A DNA stretch of 64,000 nucleotides from Bradyrhizobium sp. 141 (GTDB taxonomy: Bacteria > Pseudomonadota > Alphaproteobacteria > Rhizobiales > Xanthobacteraceae), in contig NZ_JADPKR010000082.1 in NCBI RefSeq assembly GCF_023074055.1, positions 434,001 through 498,000 of the forward strand. The letters are read 5' to 3'. The translations under genes and the position numbers were made by a program. This document shows positions 26,213-33,963 of this stretch, piece by piece; position 1 is the first letter of the stretch, and each line of letters opens with the position of its first letter. Under the pieces are notes generated by a model. It saw only the letters and a program-made list of their open reading frames with translations. It was not told the origin of the DNA and made no database searches.

Positions 26213-26506
26213 ATGATAGGTGCATTGATCGCTGCTGGAGTTGTCTTCGCGATCGGCTACGGCTGGATCGTGCATCTTCAGAACCGCAGCCAGCGCCGCT
26301 CGCGGGCCGCGGCCGGCGGCGACGGCGGGAGTGGCGGCGGCGACAGCTACACGGGGACGAATGACGGCTTCTCGCTGGGGAGCTGGTTTTCCGGGGGCGG
26401 TTCGGGGAGCTCGAGCGACGGCGGCAGCTGTTCCAGCAGTGACAGCGGCAGTGGTGGCGGGGATTGCGGAGGCGGCGACGGTGGTGGAGGGGGCGGCGGG
26501 GACTAG
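26213..26506 (+). CDS. membrane-anchored Gly/Ser-rich protein, unknown
   Basis: 97 residues from the ATG at 26213. A single hydrophobic segment (GALIAAGVVFAIGYGWIV) sits at the N-terminus, followed by a basic stretch (NRSQRRSRAAA) and about 65 residues of Gly/Ser/Asp with two Cys, ending in a poly-Gly-Asp tail. By the positive-inside rule the tail is cytoplasmic. An in-frame ATG further upstream (26132) would remove the anchor from the end. The function is unknown; the tail is like those of TPM-type and other small bacterial proteins with disordered ends. Confidence 0.55.
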   Translation: MIGALIAAGVVFAIGYGWIVHLQNRSQRRSRAAAGGDGGSGGGDSYTGTNDGFSLGSWFSGGGSGSSSDGGSCSSSDSGSGGGDCGGGDGGGGGGGD

Positions 26507-26542
26507 ATCCGCTCTAATCTTGATTCAGCGCAACGCTGGGTT

Positions 26543-26557
26543 TTGGAGCCGTTCTAG
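26543..26557 (+). promoter_or_regulatory. possible Irr (ICE-like) site before bfd
   Basis: TTGGAG-CCG-TTCTAG matches the strong site at 27015-27029 in 11 of 15 positions, with a good right half only. It lies 110 bases before bfd. Weak on its own; listed because the same operator is expected at both iron genes. Confidence 0.35.
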
Positions 26558-26667
26558 GCTGCTATTGGGCCAGTTTGGAATAGCTTCAAATACCGCTTTT
26601 TCCTTTTGCATCCGGCCGGCCCGTTAAATATCGATGGTGAAGCATCACCGAAGGGCCTGCCGCTTCC

Positions 26668-26940
26668 ATGATCGTTTGTTCCTGTAACGTGCTGAGCGAC
26701 GACGACATCCGCGCCGCCGTCGCCGAGTCCGACGACGCTGTGCGCCATGCCAAGCAGGTCTATGGGTGCCTCGGCTGTAGCGCCGAATGCGGCCGCTGCG
26801 CCCGGACGATCAAGACCATCATCGACGAAGCGCTTGGCCCCTGCGCCCAGTCCTGTTGCTCCGGCTGCCCGCATAGCCACACCGTGGCCGCCAATGACGA
26901 GACGGCCCAGCCCGCTCAATTCGCCCTCGCGGCCTGCTGA
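26668..26940 (+). CDS. bfd: bacterioferritin-associated ferredoxin (Bfd-type [2Fe-2S])
   Basis: 90 residues, longer than the usual 60-70. The Bfd [2Fe-2S] site is formed by Cys4 and Cys6 (VCSC) with Cys41 and Cys44 (ECGRC). Extra Cys at 34 and 37 and a Cys-rich C-terminal tail (CAQSCCSGCPH) are unusual. Bfd donates electrons to the haem of bacterioferritin to release stored iron. The bfr gene follows 132 bases downstream on the same strand, which is the classic pairing. Expression is probably iron controlled; see the ICE-like sites. Confidence 0.92.
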   Translation: MIVCSCNVLSDDDIRAAVAESDDAVRHAKQVYGCLGCSAECGRCARTIKTIIDEALGPCAQSCCSGCPHSHTVAANDETAQPAQFALAAC

Positions 26941-27014
26941 AAGCCTTCGCCAGCTCGGTCGAGCTTTTCCTCGGCTGCGTCTCCGTAGCCAGTTGCCCTC
27001 ATTCGCAAACTGAC

Positions 27015-27029
27015 TTAGAAGCGTTCTAA
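27015..27029. promoter_or_regulatory. ICE-type palindrome, probable Irr operator for bfr
   Basis: Perfect palindrome TTAGAA-GCG-TTCTAA, 44 bases before the bfr start. It fits the iron-control-element pattern bound by the haem-responsive regulator Irr in Bradyrhizobium and relatives. In that system Irr represses iron storage when iron is short. The assignment is from motif and gene context. Confidence 0.75.
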
Positions 27030-27072
27030 ACTCGGTTAGGGCCGATTTGGACTGCAAGAGCTGGAGTGAACC

Positions 27073-27561
27073 ATGCAGGGCGACGCAAAAGTCATCGACT
27101 ATCTCAACAAGGCACTGCGTCACGAGCTGACTGCGATTAACCAGTACTGGCTGCACTACCGCTTCCTCGACAATTGGGGCCTCCTCGACATGGCCAAGGT
27201 CTGGCGCAAGGAGTCCATCGAGGAGATGGAGCACGCCGACAAGCTCACCGCGCGCATCCTGTTCTTCGACGGCTTCCCGAACATGCAGGTGCTCGACCCC
27301 TTGCGCATCGGCCAGAACGTCAAGGAGATCATCGAGTGCGACCTCGCTGCCGAGATGAGCGCGCGCGCGCTCTACCAGGAAGCGGCAACCTACTGCCACG
27401 GCGTCAAGGACTACGTCACGCGTGACCTGTTCGAGAAGCTGATGAGCGACGAGGAGCACCACATCGACTTCCTCGAAACCCAGCTCGATTTGATCGGCCG
27501 CATCGGTCTTGAACTCTACACCCAGAAGCACGTCGGCGGGCTCGAGGGCGAGGGGCATTAA
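27073..27561 (+). CDS. bfr: bacterioferritin
   Basis: 162 residues, full length. All ligands are present: ferroxidase centre Glu18, Glu51, His54, Glu94, Glu127, His130, and haem-ligand Met52 in SIEEMEHADKL. It forms a 24-mer cytoplasmic shell that oxidises and stores iron and binds haem b between subunits. The ATG at 27073 follows CTGGAGTGA. It is downstream of bfd, its electron donor, and has its own ICE-like palindrome. Nothing unusual in the sequence. Confidence 0.97.
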   Translation: MQGDAKVIDYLNKALRHELTAINQYWLHYRFLDNWGLLDMAKVWRKESIEEMEHADKLTARILFFDGFPNMQVLDPLRIGQNVKEIIECDLAAEMSARALYQEAATYCHGVKDYVTRDLFEKLMSDEEHHIDFLETQLDLIGRIGLELYTQKHVGGLEGEGH

Positions 27562-27602
27562 GGCTTCGGCGTCGCGATAGACGTCATCGCCACACACTCC
27601 AA

Positions 27603-27733
27603 TGTCGTCCCCGCGAAAGCGGGGACCATACCGCGGAATCTTTCCGTGGCACTGCGGAGCTAGTACCGAGCAACAAACGTTTTCCTGTGGCTATGGGTCC
27701 CCGGATCTGCGCTTCGCTTGTCCGGGACGACAC
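27603..27733. repeat. palindromic repeat, 'TGTCGTCCCCGCG ... GTCCGGGACGACA' class
   Basis: Begins TGTCGTCCCCGCGAAAGCGG and ends CTTGTCCGGGACGACA with an AT-richer middle containing CGGAATCTTTCCG. It separates bfr from the convergent PPOX gene. Only one copy in the window. Confidence 0.7.
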
Positions 27734-27774
27734 TGTGATTGCCGCGCAGTTATGTCTACCAGCAACCGCCCCAG

Positions 27775-28377
27775 CTACAGCTGCGTCTTGTAGAGTTCTT
27801 CCACGATCTCCTGGCTCGCCGGTTCGCCGAGGCCAGTCTGATCGTGAATGACCTCGACGATGCTCGGCATCACCGAGCGCTGCACCTTCTCGGGCGACCA
27901 CAGCTTCGAGCGCATCAGCGCCTTGCCGCAGTGGAAATAGACTTCGCTGACCGCGACGTTCAACACCGCGCGCGGCGGCTTGCCGAATTCCACCATAGAG
28001 TTGATCAGCTCCGGATCGGCCGACAGCGTGCCGCGTCCGCCGACGCGCAACGTCTCGTCGATCCCTGGCACGAAGAACAGCAGATGCACGAAGCCCGAGC
28101 CTTCGACGACGTTGCGAAAACTGTCGATCCGGTTGTTGCCGGAGCGGTCAGGCATCAAGAGCTGGTTGGGGCCGGCGACGTGGACGAAGCCGATGCTGCC
28201 GCCGCGTGGGGAGGCATCGACGCTGCCGTCCGCGCCCGACGTCGCGAGCACGCAGAACGGCGACATCTCGATGAACTTCTTCGCATGCGCATCGATCGCA
28301 GGACGCGCTTTCGCGATCACGCGCGGGCTCGGCTTGGCATAGATGGTGGCGAGGTCTTCGGCGCAAAGATCGGTCAA
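27775..28377 (-). CDS. pyridoxamine 5'-phosphate oxidase-family FMN flavoprotein
   Basis: 200 residues. The split-barrel flavin-binding fold of the PPOX family is seen from about residue 35: PFCVLATSGADGSVDASPRGG, then LLMPDRSGNNRIDSFRNV, a hallmark of the MSMEG_1061 subgroup, and GRGTLSADPELI. The C-terminal EVYFHCGKALMRSKLW segment is also typical. These enzymes bind FMN or F420; the substrate is unknown. Soluble. An in-frame start 16 bases further upstream is possible. Confidence 0.85.
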   Translation of the reverse strand: MTDLCAEDLATIYAKPSPRVIAKARPAIDAHAKKFIEMSPFCVLATSGADGSVDASPRGGSIGFVHVAGPNQLLMPDRSGNNRIDSFRNVVEGSGFVHLLFFVPGIDETLRVGGRGTLSADPELINSMVEFGKPPRAVLNVAVSEVYFHCGKALMRSKLWSPEKVQRSVMPSIVEVIHDQTGLGEPASQEIVEELYKTQL

Positions 28378-28448
28378 CGGCGTGCCTCCGCATCAGCTTT
28401 GCGACAAGCTACCCGATCGGGCCGCCTCAGCCAACGAAATCCATCATG

Positions 28449-28802
28449 CTAGACTGCATCCGCCGGCACGAAGCAGCTGATGATGATGGCGCCGCGGTGG
28501 TGAACGTACCAGACCACGGCCTGGCCGACCGGATTGCCGTGGCCGCGGATGATGGCGCGCTCGGGCACCTCCATCCATTGTCCCTCGATCGGCACCCAAT
28601 AGGCGCCGCTCCGCACGTCGTAGTCGGTGCGATGGCCGTCGGAGATGTCGCAGCAGGGCACGCCGTTCGGCGCGATCACGCTCTTGAACCAGGCGCGGAT
28701 GTCGGGCGGAACGTGATCGTATTGCCCGTTGTCGAACGCGAATGCGGCGCTCGTCAGCGCCGTCATCGCGGCCAGCCAAACGCACAGTGCGAGCCTGTGC
28801 AT
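28449..28802 (-). CDS. small secreted hypothetical protein
   Basis: 117 residues from the ATG at 28802, behind GAGGAGGA. A signal peptide covers about 1-23 (LALCVWLAAMTALTSAAFA). The mature part has a CC pair (GVPCCDISDGHRTDYDVR) and an aromatic-rich end (AVVWYVHHRGAIIISCFVP) with a third Cys. Related proteins with the PCCDISDGHRTDYD pattern are frequent in Bradyrhizobium as 'hypothetical'; a disulfide-bonded periplasmic protein is likely. Function unknown. Confidence 0.7.
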   Translation of the reverse strand: MHRLALCVWLAAMTALTSAAFAFDNGQYDHVPPDIRAWFKSVIAPNGVPCCDISDGHRTDYDVRSGAYWVPIEGQWMEVPERAIIRGHGNPVGQAVVWYVHHRGAIIISCFVPADAV

Positions 28803-28948
28803 GCCATCCTCCTCGTCGCGTCTTGCTATTCGCGCGAGATTCTTGCTCGCGTCCATTCCATCGTTGACGGATTAAGCCCGAGCTATCAGTGCATTGCATG
28901 CCCAAATAATATGCGGCTCCGATGCGCCGCACATGATGCGATGCAAAA

Positions 28949-30025
28949 TCAGCGGCGCGCCGCTTCAGTCGTTTGCTGAGGCGTGGTCTCCAGCAACTGC
29001 CGCACCTGCTCGCTGTAGAATTTCGCATTGCCGGTGGTACCGTGCCCGCGTGTCTCGGTGCTCGCCGGGATCAGGAGCAGGCGCCCGTTCTTGACCCGCT
29101 TCATCGCAGCGTCCGTGATGCCGGTCTCGGGCGGATTGCGCTCGTCGTCGGCGGAATTGATTAGCAGCAGGGATGCTTCGATTGCCTCCAGCTTCTCGCC
29201 GGCATTGTAGTCGTGCGAGGACTCCCACTGATAGACGAAGTCGTTGGCATCCGCCGTGATCGGCGTCGCCAGTCGATCGTCGACGATCTTGTCGGCTTTC
29301 GCTGCCGTCGGCGCCTGAGATTGATAGGCCAGTGTGCCGCCGATGCTCGCGATGCCGTAGGCGGTGATGGCATATTTCATCATGCGCGGCTGGCTGGTGT
29401 AGTTGCCGCCGTTGTAGTCGGGGTCGTTGCGGATGGTGTCGAGCATGATCCGCCGCAGCATCCAATTGCGCGACGCCATTTCGGTCGGCTGCGAGGCCAT
29501 CGGGATCAGCGCATCCATCGCCTTCGGATATTTCTCACCCCACAGCCAGGTCTGCATGCCGCCCATCGAATTGCCGATGACGAGCCGCAGATGCTTGACG
29601 CCGAGGCCTTCCGTCACCAGGCGATGCTGCGCCTCGACCATGTCGTCGTAATCGTATTTCGGGAAGCTCGTCTTCATCCCGTCCGACGGCCTCGATGATT
29701 TGCCATGCCCGACGCTGTCGGGAAGGATGATGTAATATTTGGAGGCGTCGAGCGGTTGCCCTGGCCCGAACAGCTCACCACCGAAGGAAGGACCCAGCAT
29801 GCCGGTGCCCGAGCCGCCCGTTCCATGTAGCACCAGCACAGGTTGGCCGGTGGGCTCACCGACGGTGGTGTAGTGCAGCTTCAGCTCCGGCATGGTTTCG
29901 CCGGTGTGGAACTTGAAATCCCTGGCGATCCAGTCGCCCTGCTTGGGTGCCGGATAGTCGGCCGCCCATACCGGTGTCGAAAAGGAAAGCAGGACAGCCG
30001 TCAACGCGACGCAACAAGCCTTCAT
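28949..30025 (-). CDS. secreted alpha/beta hydrolase (homoserine O-acetyltransferase-like fold)
   Basis: 358 residues from the ATG at 30025, which is preceded by GGGGGAG; that site overlaps an in-frame upstream ATG, so the shorter start is preferred. Signal peptide about 1-22 (LTAVLLSFSTPVWAAD). The hydrolase fold has the oxyanion region VLVLHGTGGSGTGM, the nucleophile elbow VIGNSMGGMQTW (Ser in GNSMGG), and a C-terminal Asp (SADDERNPPETG) and His (TRGHGTTG) to complete the triad. It resembles the MetX-like hydrolases, but the signal peptide argues against methionine synthesis; a periplasmic esterase or acyltransferase is more likely. Confidence 0.85.
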   Translation of the reverse strand: MKACCVALTAVLLSFSTPVWAADYPAPKQGDWIARDFKFHTGETMPELKLHYTTVGEPTGQPVLVLHGTGGSGTGMLGPSFGGELFGPGQPLDASKYYIILPDSVGHGKSSRPSDGMKTSFPKYDYDDMVEAQHRLVTEGLGVKHLRLVIGNSMGGMQTWLWGEKYPKAMDALIPMASQPTEMASRNWMLRRIMLDTIRNDPDYNGGNYTSQPRMMKYAITAYGIASIGGTLAYQSQAPTAAKADKIVDDRLATPITADANDFVYQWESSHDYNAGEKLEAIEASLLLINSADDERNPPETGITDAAMKRVKNGRLLLIPASTETRGHGTTGNAKFYSEQVRQLLETTPQQTTEAARR

Positions 30026-30155
30026 GTTTCTCTCCCCCATTGCGGCTCATGGTCGGCGGCCGCGTTGCGGCGGAACTTAGCAGAAGTGCGGAGAAGGATG
30101 TAGGATTTCGGCTTCGCCGATCGTCTTCAAGGAAACATCCGGAGAGAGAGCCTGC

Positions 30156-30422
30156 ATGTGTCGCAACATCAAGACGCTGTTCAACTTCGAGCCGCCGGCG
30201 ACGGAGGATGAGATCCACGCCAGCGCGCTCCAGTTCGTGCGAAAACTGTCCGGTTTCAACAAGCCGTCGCAGGCCAACGAGGCGGCGTTCGACCGTGCGG
30301 TGGCGGAGGTCTCGGAGGCCGCGCGAAACCTCCTGACTTCGCTGCACACCCATGTGCCGGCGCGCGACCGCGAGGTCGAGGCGGAAAAGGCGAGGGAACG
30401 CTCCCGGCTGCGCTTCGGTTAG
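30156..30422 (+). CDS. DUF2277 family protein
   Basis: 88 residues, start behind GGAGAGAG. It opens with MCRNIKTLFNFEPPATEDEI, the hallmark of DUF2277, and continues AALQFVRKLSGF-like (here ALQFVRKLSGFNKPSQANE). The fold is small and helical, function unknown. In this family the N-terminal CRNI motif is conserved. It is divergent from the alpha/beta hydrolase gene, with about 130 bases between. Confidence 0.88.
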   Translation: MCRNIKTLFNFEPPATEDEIHASALQFVRKLSGFNKPSQANEAAFDRAVAEVSEAARNLLTSLHTHVPARDREVEAEKARERSRLRFG

Positions 30423-30519
30423 CGATCGCTGACGAGCCATTCCGTGATCTGGCTCACGGAAGAAGGCCTGTTCGTACGCGATGATGTTCGCCGGGGTTTT
30501 GACAGCCCGGAGCACGATC

Positions 30520-30741
30520 ATGAGCCGCCCCCTTCTTCCGCTCAAAGCAGGTGCCATCGTCTTCACGCTGCTGTGGACGGCGTGGATGATGTGGTGGAGC
30601 GGCTCGTTCTCGAGCGCGAACGTGATCATCCTCGCTCTGTGCGGCGCGGCGGTTGGCTATCTCTGGTATCGCGCCATGCGCTGGCAGTTCGAGCGGATGG
30701 GCATGCTGCCGCGGAAAGATGATGCTTCCGGCGCGTCTTGA
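30520..30741 (+). CDS. small membrane protein, two segments
   Basis: 73 residues from the ATG at 30520. Two hydrophobic segments (AGAIVFTLLWTAWMMWW and ANVIILALCGAAVGYLWY) are followed by a basic cytoplasmic end (RAMRWQFERMGMLPRKDD). An upstream in-frame Met at 30481 is less likely. Unknown function, no close neighbour with an obvious link. Confidence 0.6.
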   Translation: MSRPLLPLKAGAIVFTLLWTAWMMWWSGSFSSANVIILALCGAAVGYLWYRAMRWQFERMGMLPRKDDASGAS

Positions 30742-30748
30742 TTTGGCG

Positions 30749-30882
30749 CGTGTCCCGGACGCGGTGCGGCGCGAAGTGCCGCTCCGCAGAGCCGGGACCC
30801 AGAAATCGTCAGCGCAGGTCTCAGGGACATGGGCCCCGGCTCAGCAGCGCAGCATTGCATGCCGCGCTGCGTCCGGGGCACG
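30749..30882. repeat. palindromic repeat, 'TGTCCCGGACGC ... GCGTCCGGGGCACG' class
   Basis: Second copy of the element at 13044-13174: CGTGTCCCGGACGCGG, AGAGCCGGGACCCA, GGGCCCCGGCTC, GCGTCCGGGGCACG. It lies between the small membrane-protein gene and the collagen-like gene, ending just behind the latter's stop. Confidence 0.85.
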
Positions 30883-30891
30883 AGCAAGCGG

Positions 30892-31413
30892 CTAGACTTT
30901 CTGACCGTGCTTCCTCTTCTTCTTCTTTTTCTTGTGCTCGTCGCCTTCGCCGTCGTCGCTCTCGTCGTGGACGATCGCCTCATCGGGCTCCTGCACGGCG
31001 GTCTCCAGCGCTTCGCGCTCGGCGGCTTCGCGCTCGCGTTGGCGGCGGCGCTCGTCCCAGGCGTCGAACAGTTGATCGAGCCACGGCAGCACCTGTTCGA
31101 TGGACGGCAGCTGACCGGGCGGCCCGGCCTCGCCGCGCGGGCCTTGCGACCCTACTGGCCCCTGTGGTCCGGCAGGACCCTGCGCGCCAATTGCCCCGCG
31201 CGGGCCGGCCTCGCCCTGCTTGCCTTGCGGACCGGGCTTGCCCTGAGGTCCCGCCTTTCCGATCGGCCCCGGCTTGCCCTGTGGACCAGGCTTGCCGCGC
31301 GTGCCATCCGGCCCGCGTCGGCCCGGATGACCCTGCGGTCCCGGCCGTCCCGGCTCACCCTGCCGCCCGCGCGGTCCCTGAGATCCCTGCCGTCGTCCCT
31401 GATCGTCTGCCAC
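30892..31413 (-). CDS. collagen-like Gly-X-Y repeat protein
   Basis: 173 residues. After nine residues it has 30 uninterrupted Gly-X-Y triplets (about residues 10-99) rich in GPQ, GKP and GPR. Then comes a Trp-containing amphipathic segment (LPSIEQVLPWLDQLFDAWDE), a charged helix (RRRQREREAAEREALETA), an acidic stretch and a Lys-rich tail. There is no signal peptide or anchor, so it is probably cytoplasmic. The helical C-terminal part may serve as trimerisation domain for a collagen triple helix. Function unknown. Reading frame and composition on the minus strand are fully consistent with coding. Confidence 0.85.
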   Translation of the reverse strand: MADDQGRRQGSQGPRGRQGEPGRPGPQGHPGRRGPDGTRGKPGPQGKPGPIGKAGPQGKPGPQGKQGEAGPRGAIGAQGPAGPQGPVGSQGPRGEAGPPGQLPSIEQVLPWLDQLFDAWDERRRQREREAAEREALETAVQEPDEAIVHDESDDGEGDEHKKKKKKRKHGQKV

Positions 31414-31525
31414 GCCACTGCTCCCTTGACCGGAAGCAAGCTACTTAGCGGCGTTTGACGACAGCAGCAATTCCGCCCGCGCTTCGCGTGGGATCGGTCA
31501 ACATCAATCGGCACGCAACCGCGCG

Positions 31526-31774
31526 TCAATCCTGATAGGCGGGCACGTCGATGCCGGAGGCGGCATAGATCCTGATCTTGTTGCGCAGCGTGCGGACCGA
31601 CAGCCCGAGCACGCGCGAGGCGCGCGTGCGGTTGCCGTCGCAGCGCGCTAGCGTCTGGAGCACGAGCTCGCGCTCGACCTCGTCGACGGTCGCGCCGATC
31701 AGCAACGGAACGATCTGGTTAGGAGCAAGAAATTGTGCGCCCGACTCGGACGCGGCGACATGAACAGTGGTCAT
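31526..31774 (-). CDS. stand-alone Fis-type helix-turn-helix protein
   Basis: 82 residues from the ATG at 31774, seven bases behind GGGGAG; an ATG at 31780 is too close to that site. The C-terminal half is the Fis/NtrC DNA-binding domain: LQTLARCDGNRTRASRVLGLSVRTLRNKIR. The N-terminal half lacks receiver or AAA+ parts, so it is only the DNA-binding end of an NtrC- or FlbD-like protein. It may act as a small nucleoid or enhancer-binding protein. Neighbours give no clue to targets. Confidence 0.8.
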   Translation of the reverse strand: MTTVHVAASESGAQFLAPNQIVPLLIGATVDEVERELVLQTLARCDGNRTRASRVLGLSVRTLRNKIRIYAASGIDVPAYQD

Positions 31775-31961
31775 CAACATACTCCCCGATCAACGCCCGC
31801 TTCCATCGTTGGAAGCGGATCGAGAACAAACGACCCCCAAGCCGTACATGTACGGTGGTCCGGTTTGGTTAACGGAAGGTTAACCGCGGCCCATCGCACC
31901 AGATGACCTCAGGAATGCCGCGAAGCCGCCGCGATTGGCAGCGGCCGAGTAAGGGGCCCGC

Positions 31962-32729
31962 TCACACCGTCCGATACCCGCCGTCCACCATCACGATGGT
32001 TCCGGTGACATAGGCCGACAGATCCGACGCCAGGAAGATCGCGGGTCCGACGATGTCCTCGGGCTTGCCGGTGCGCGCCAGCGGGGTGTGATCGACGAAG
32101 GCCTGCACCAGCGCCGGGTTGGTGGCGCGCACATTGGCGTTGATGTTGGTCTCGATGAAGCCGGGCCCGATCGCGTTGACGCGCACGCCCTCCTTGCCGA
32201 GCTCGACCGCGAGCGCCTTGGTGAAGCCGAGCACGCCGTGTTTCGAGGTGGTGTAGGCCGCCGAGCTCGGCGTGCGCAGATGCACGAAGGACTGGATCGA
32301 GCCGATATTGACGATGCGGCCCTTGCTCGCGCGCAAGGGGCTGAGGAAGGCCTGCGTCATGTTGAAGACGCCGTTGAGGTTGAGCGAGATGATGTCGTTC
32401 CAGTCCTTCGCCACGGTCTCGGTCTCCGCGGTGAAGGCGTTCCGGCGGGTGATGCCGGCATTGTTGACGAGGATCGAGATCTGCCCGACCTTGTCCGCGA
32501 CTTGGCTAGCCAGTGCGAAGCAATCCTCCCGCCGGGTCACGTCGAGTGCGAAGCTCTCGGCCTTGCCGCCCGATTTTCGGATCTCCTGGGCGGCGTCCGC
32601 GACGGTGTCGGAATTGACGTCGAGCAGCACCACTTGCGCGCCCTCGCGCGCATAGCCGGCGGCGATGGCGCGGCCGATGCCGGAACCGGCACCGGTGACG
32701 ACGGCGATGTGGTTTGCAAGCAGTGCCAT
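31962..32729 (-). CDS. short-chain dehydrogenase/reductase
   Basis: 255 residues, start behind GGGAGGA. Classical SDR: NAD(P) site VVTGAGSGIGRAIA, LDVNSD after strand 2 (favouring NAD), NNAGIT, catalytic Ser in IVNIGSIQS, and YTTSKHG with Tyr/Lys. IGPGFIETNINANV is a cofactor-binding loop and YVTGTIVMVDGGY is the family end. It oxidises or reduces an alcohol/ketone; substrate unknown. Neighbours do not place it in a pathway. Confidence 0.9.
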   Translation of the reverse strand: MALLANHIAVVTGAGSGIGRAIAAGYAREGAQVVLLDVNSDTVADAAQEIRKSGGKAESFALDVTRREDCFALASQVADKVGQISILVNNAGITRRNAFTAETETVAKDWNDIISLNLNGVFNMTQAFLSPLRASKGRIVNIGSIQSFVHLRTPSSAAYTTSKHGVLGFTKALAVELGKEGVRVNAIGPGFIETNINANVRATNPALVQAFVDHTPLARTGKPEDIVGPAIFLASDLSAYVTGTIVMVDGGYRTV

Positions 32730-32840
32730 GACATATTCCTCCCGATTTCGTTTCGAAGTTTCACGAAACGCTAACTCGAAATTAAGGGGTCGGAAACGGC
32801 AGCCTTGGCATACTGATCTTCATTGCTAAACGTTGCGCGC

Positions 32841-33326
32841 ATGATGGAACGGCTCGACTCCTGGAAACTCGCCCTTGAACGCCTCCGGTCGGCGCCGTCA
32901 GCCGACTTCGCCGAGGCGGGCCGGCTCGTGGCCGAGATCGCGCGGATGAGCACGGATACCATGCTGCGTCAGGCCGCCGAGCAGGCGCTTCCGGTGCTGC
33001 GCCAGGCCGCGGGCAATGACGATCACGGCGTCACGCTGGCGGCCCAGCGCCGCCTCGGTGTGGTGCTCGATGTCGTCCACGATTTGACCGCGCCGCGCTT
33101 CGGCCGCCGCAATGCCATGCCGAAGAAGCTCTCCAGCGAGGATCGCGCCCGCAAAATGCTCGGCCTGCCGCTGGCGGTGCAGCTCACCTGCGAGGATATC
33201 AACCAGGCCTATCGCCGCGCCGCCAAGGGCATGCATCCCGACCACGGCGGCAGCGCGCAAGCCTTCATCGACCTCGCCGCCGCCCGCGACGTCCTGATCC
33301 ATCCCGGCGCGCACAAGGACGCGTGA
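32841..33326 (+). CDS. J-domain-like protein
   Basis: 161 residues. There are two tandem ATGs at 32841 and 32844 and a weak ribosome site. The N-terminal 90 residues are helical and charged. The end carries a short J-like domain (about 110-155) with the HPD motif in RRAAKGMHPDHGGSAQAFID, followed by LAAARDVLI, the usual last helix. It lacks the Gly/Phe and zinc-finger parts of DnaJ, so it would be a J-protein partner of DnaK of unknown target. Cytoplasmic. Confidence 0.75.
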   Translation: MMERLDSWKLALERLRSAPSADFAEAGRLVAEIARMSTDTMLRQAAEQALPVLRQAAGNDDHGVTLAAQRRLGVVLDVVHDLTAPRFGRRNAMPKKLSSEDRARKMLGLPLAVQLTCEDINQAYRRAAKGMHPDHGGSAQAFIDLAAARDVLIHPGAHKDA

Positions 33327-33362
33327 GAGCGCGTCCGCTTCTTTGTTCACACAAAAGGTCTC

Positions 33363-33452
33363 GTAGGGTGGGCAAAGGCGCACTTGCGCCGTGCCCACGT
33401 CTTTCTCAGATCGCGCACAATGGTGGGCACGCTTCGCTTTGCCCACCCTACG
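33363..33452. repeat. palindromic repeat, 'GTAGGGTGGGCAAAGGCGC ... GCCCACCCTAC' class
   Basis: TCGTAGGGTGGGCAAAGG and CTTTGCCCACCCTACGA ends, with GTGCCCACG / GGTGGGCAC inner arms. A second copy is at 37434-37540. Confidence 0.85.
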
Positions 33453-33468
33453 ACATCTCGAAAACAAA

Positions 33469-33502
33469 CCGGGCAAGAACGCATGCCCGCGTCCTTGCCC
33501 GG
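33469..33502 (-). terminator. intrinsic terminator of the gene at 33526
   Basis: Perfect nine-base stem CCGGGCAAG / CTTGCCCGG. On the minus strand it is followed by TTTGTTTTC. It ends transcription of the small secreted-protein gene. Confidence 0.75.
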
Positions 33503-33525
33503 CTCTTCGTCCGCCGATCGAAACC

Positions 33526-33777
33526 TTACCAGGTGCAGCTGCCGTTCTTGAGCGCGGCGTCCTTGGCCGCGAGTGCGTCGATGAAGGTCGGCACGGTCGC
33601 GCTGGCGCGGTGATAGCCGGCCGGCCACGGCGTGGTCGGGATGCTGTCGTCCCAGATCTGGCAGAAGCCGGTGTCCTGCCAGCGGATCAGGTGATAGCTC
33701 GCCTCCGCAGGGCTCGCAGCGACGAACGCAGTGACGGCAAGGCCGGCGGCAGCGCACAGCAGGGAAAGACGACGCAT
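33526..33777 (-). CDS. small secreted protein, IRW-TGxCQxW family, copy 1
   Basis: 83 residues from the ATG at 33777 with AGGAGCTG-like site upstream. Signal peptide about 1-26 (LSLLCAAAGLAVTAFVAASPAEA). The mature part starts SYHLIRWQDTGFCQIWDDS and ends GSCTW, giving two Cys likely to pair. The gene at 34018-34278 encodes the same layout, so these are tandem paralogues. Function unknown. Periplasmic location is predicted. Confidence 0.75.
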   Translation of the reverse strand: MRRLSLLCAAAGLAVTAFVAASPAEASYHLIRWQDTGFCQIWDDSIPTTPWPAGYHRASATVPTFIDALAAKDAALKNGSCTW

Positions 33778-33963
33778 GATCAGCTCCTTCAAATGAATGA
33801 TGTGATGCGCCTCCCGGCAATGACGGGGAGGGCTGGTGCCGGACGCTCTGGGGAATGCGCGCCGGACAAGATGTGAGTAGTTCGGTGTGCTGATCAGGTT
33901 CAACGAGCGCGCGCGGGACACGGCTGATTTCGGCCGAAAAACGCGAAGGTCCTGCAAAAACGA

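Noticed and set aside
30749..30882. Possible small RNA or attachment site
   Set aside because: It matches the repeat at 13044-13174 and has no tRNA or integrase nearby.
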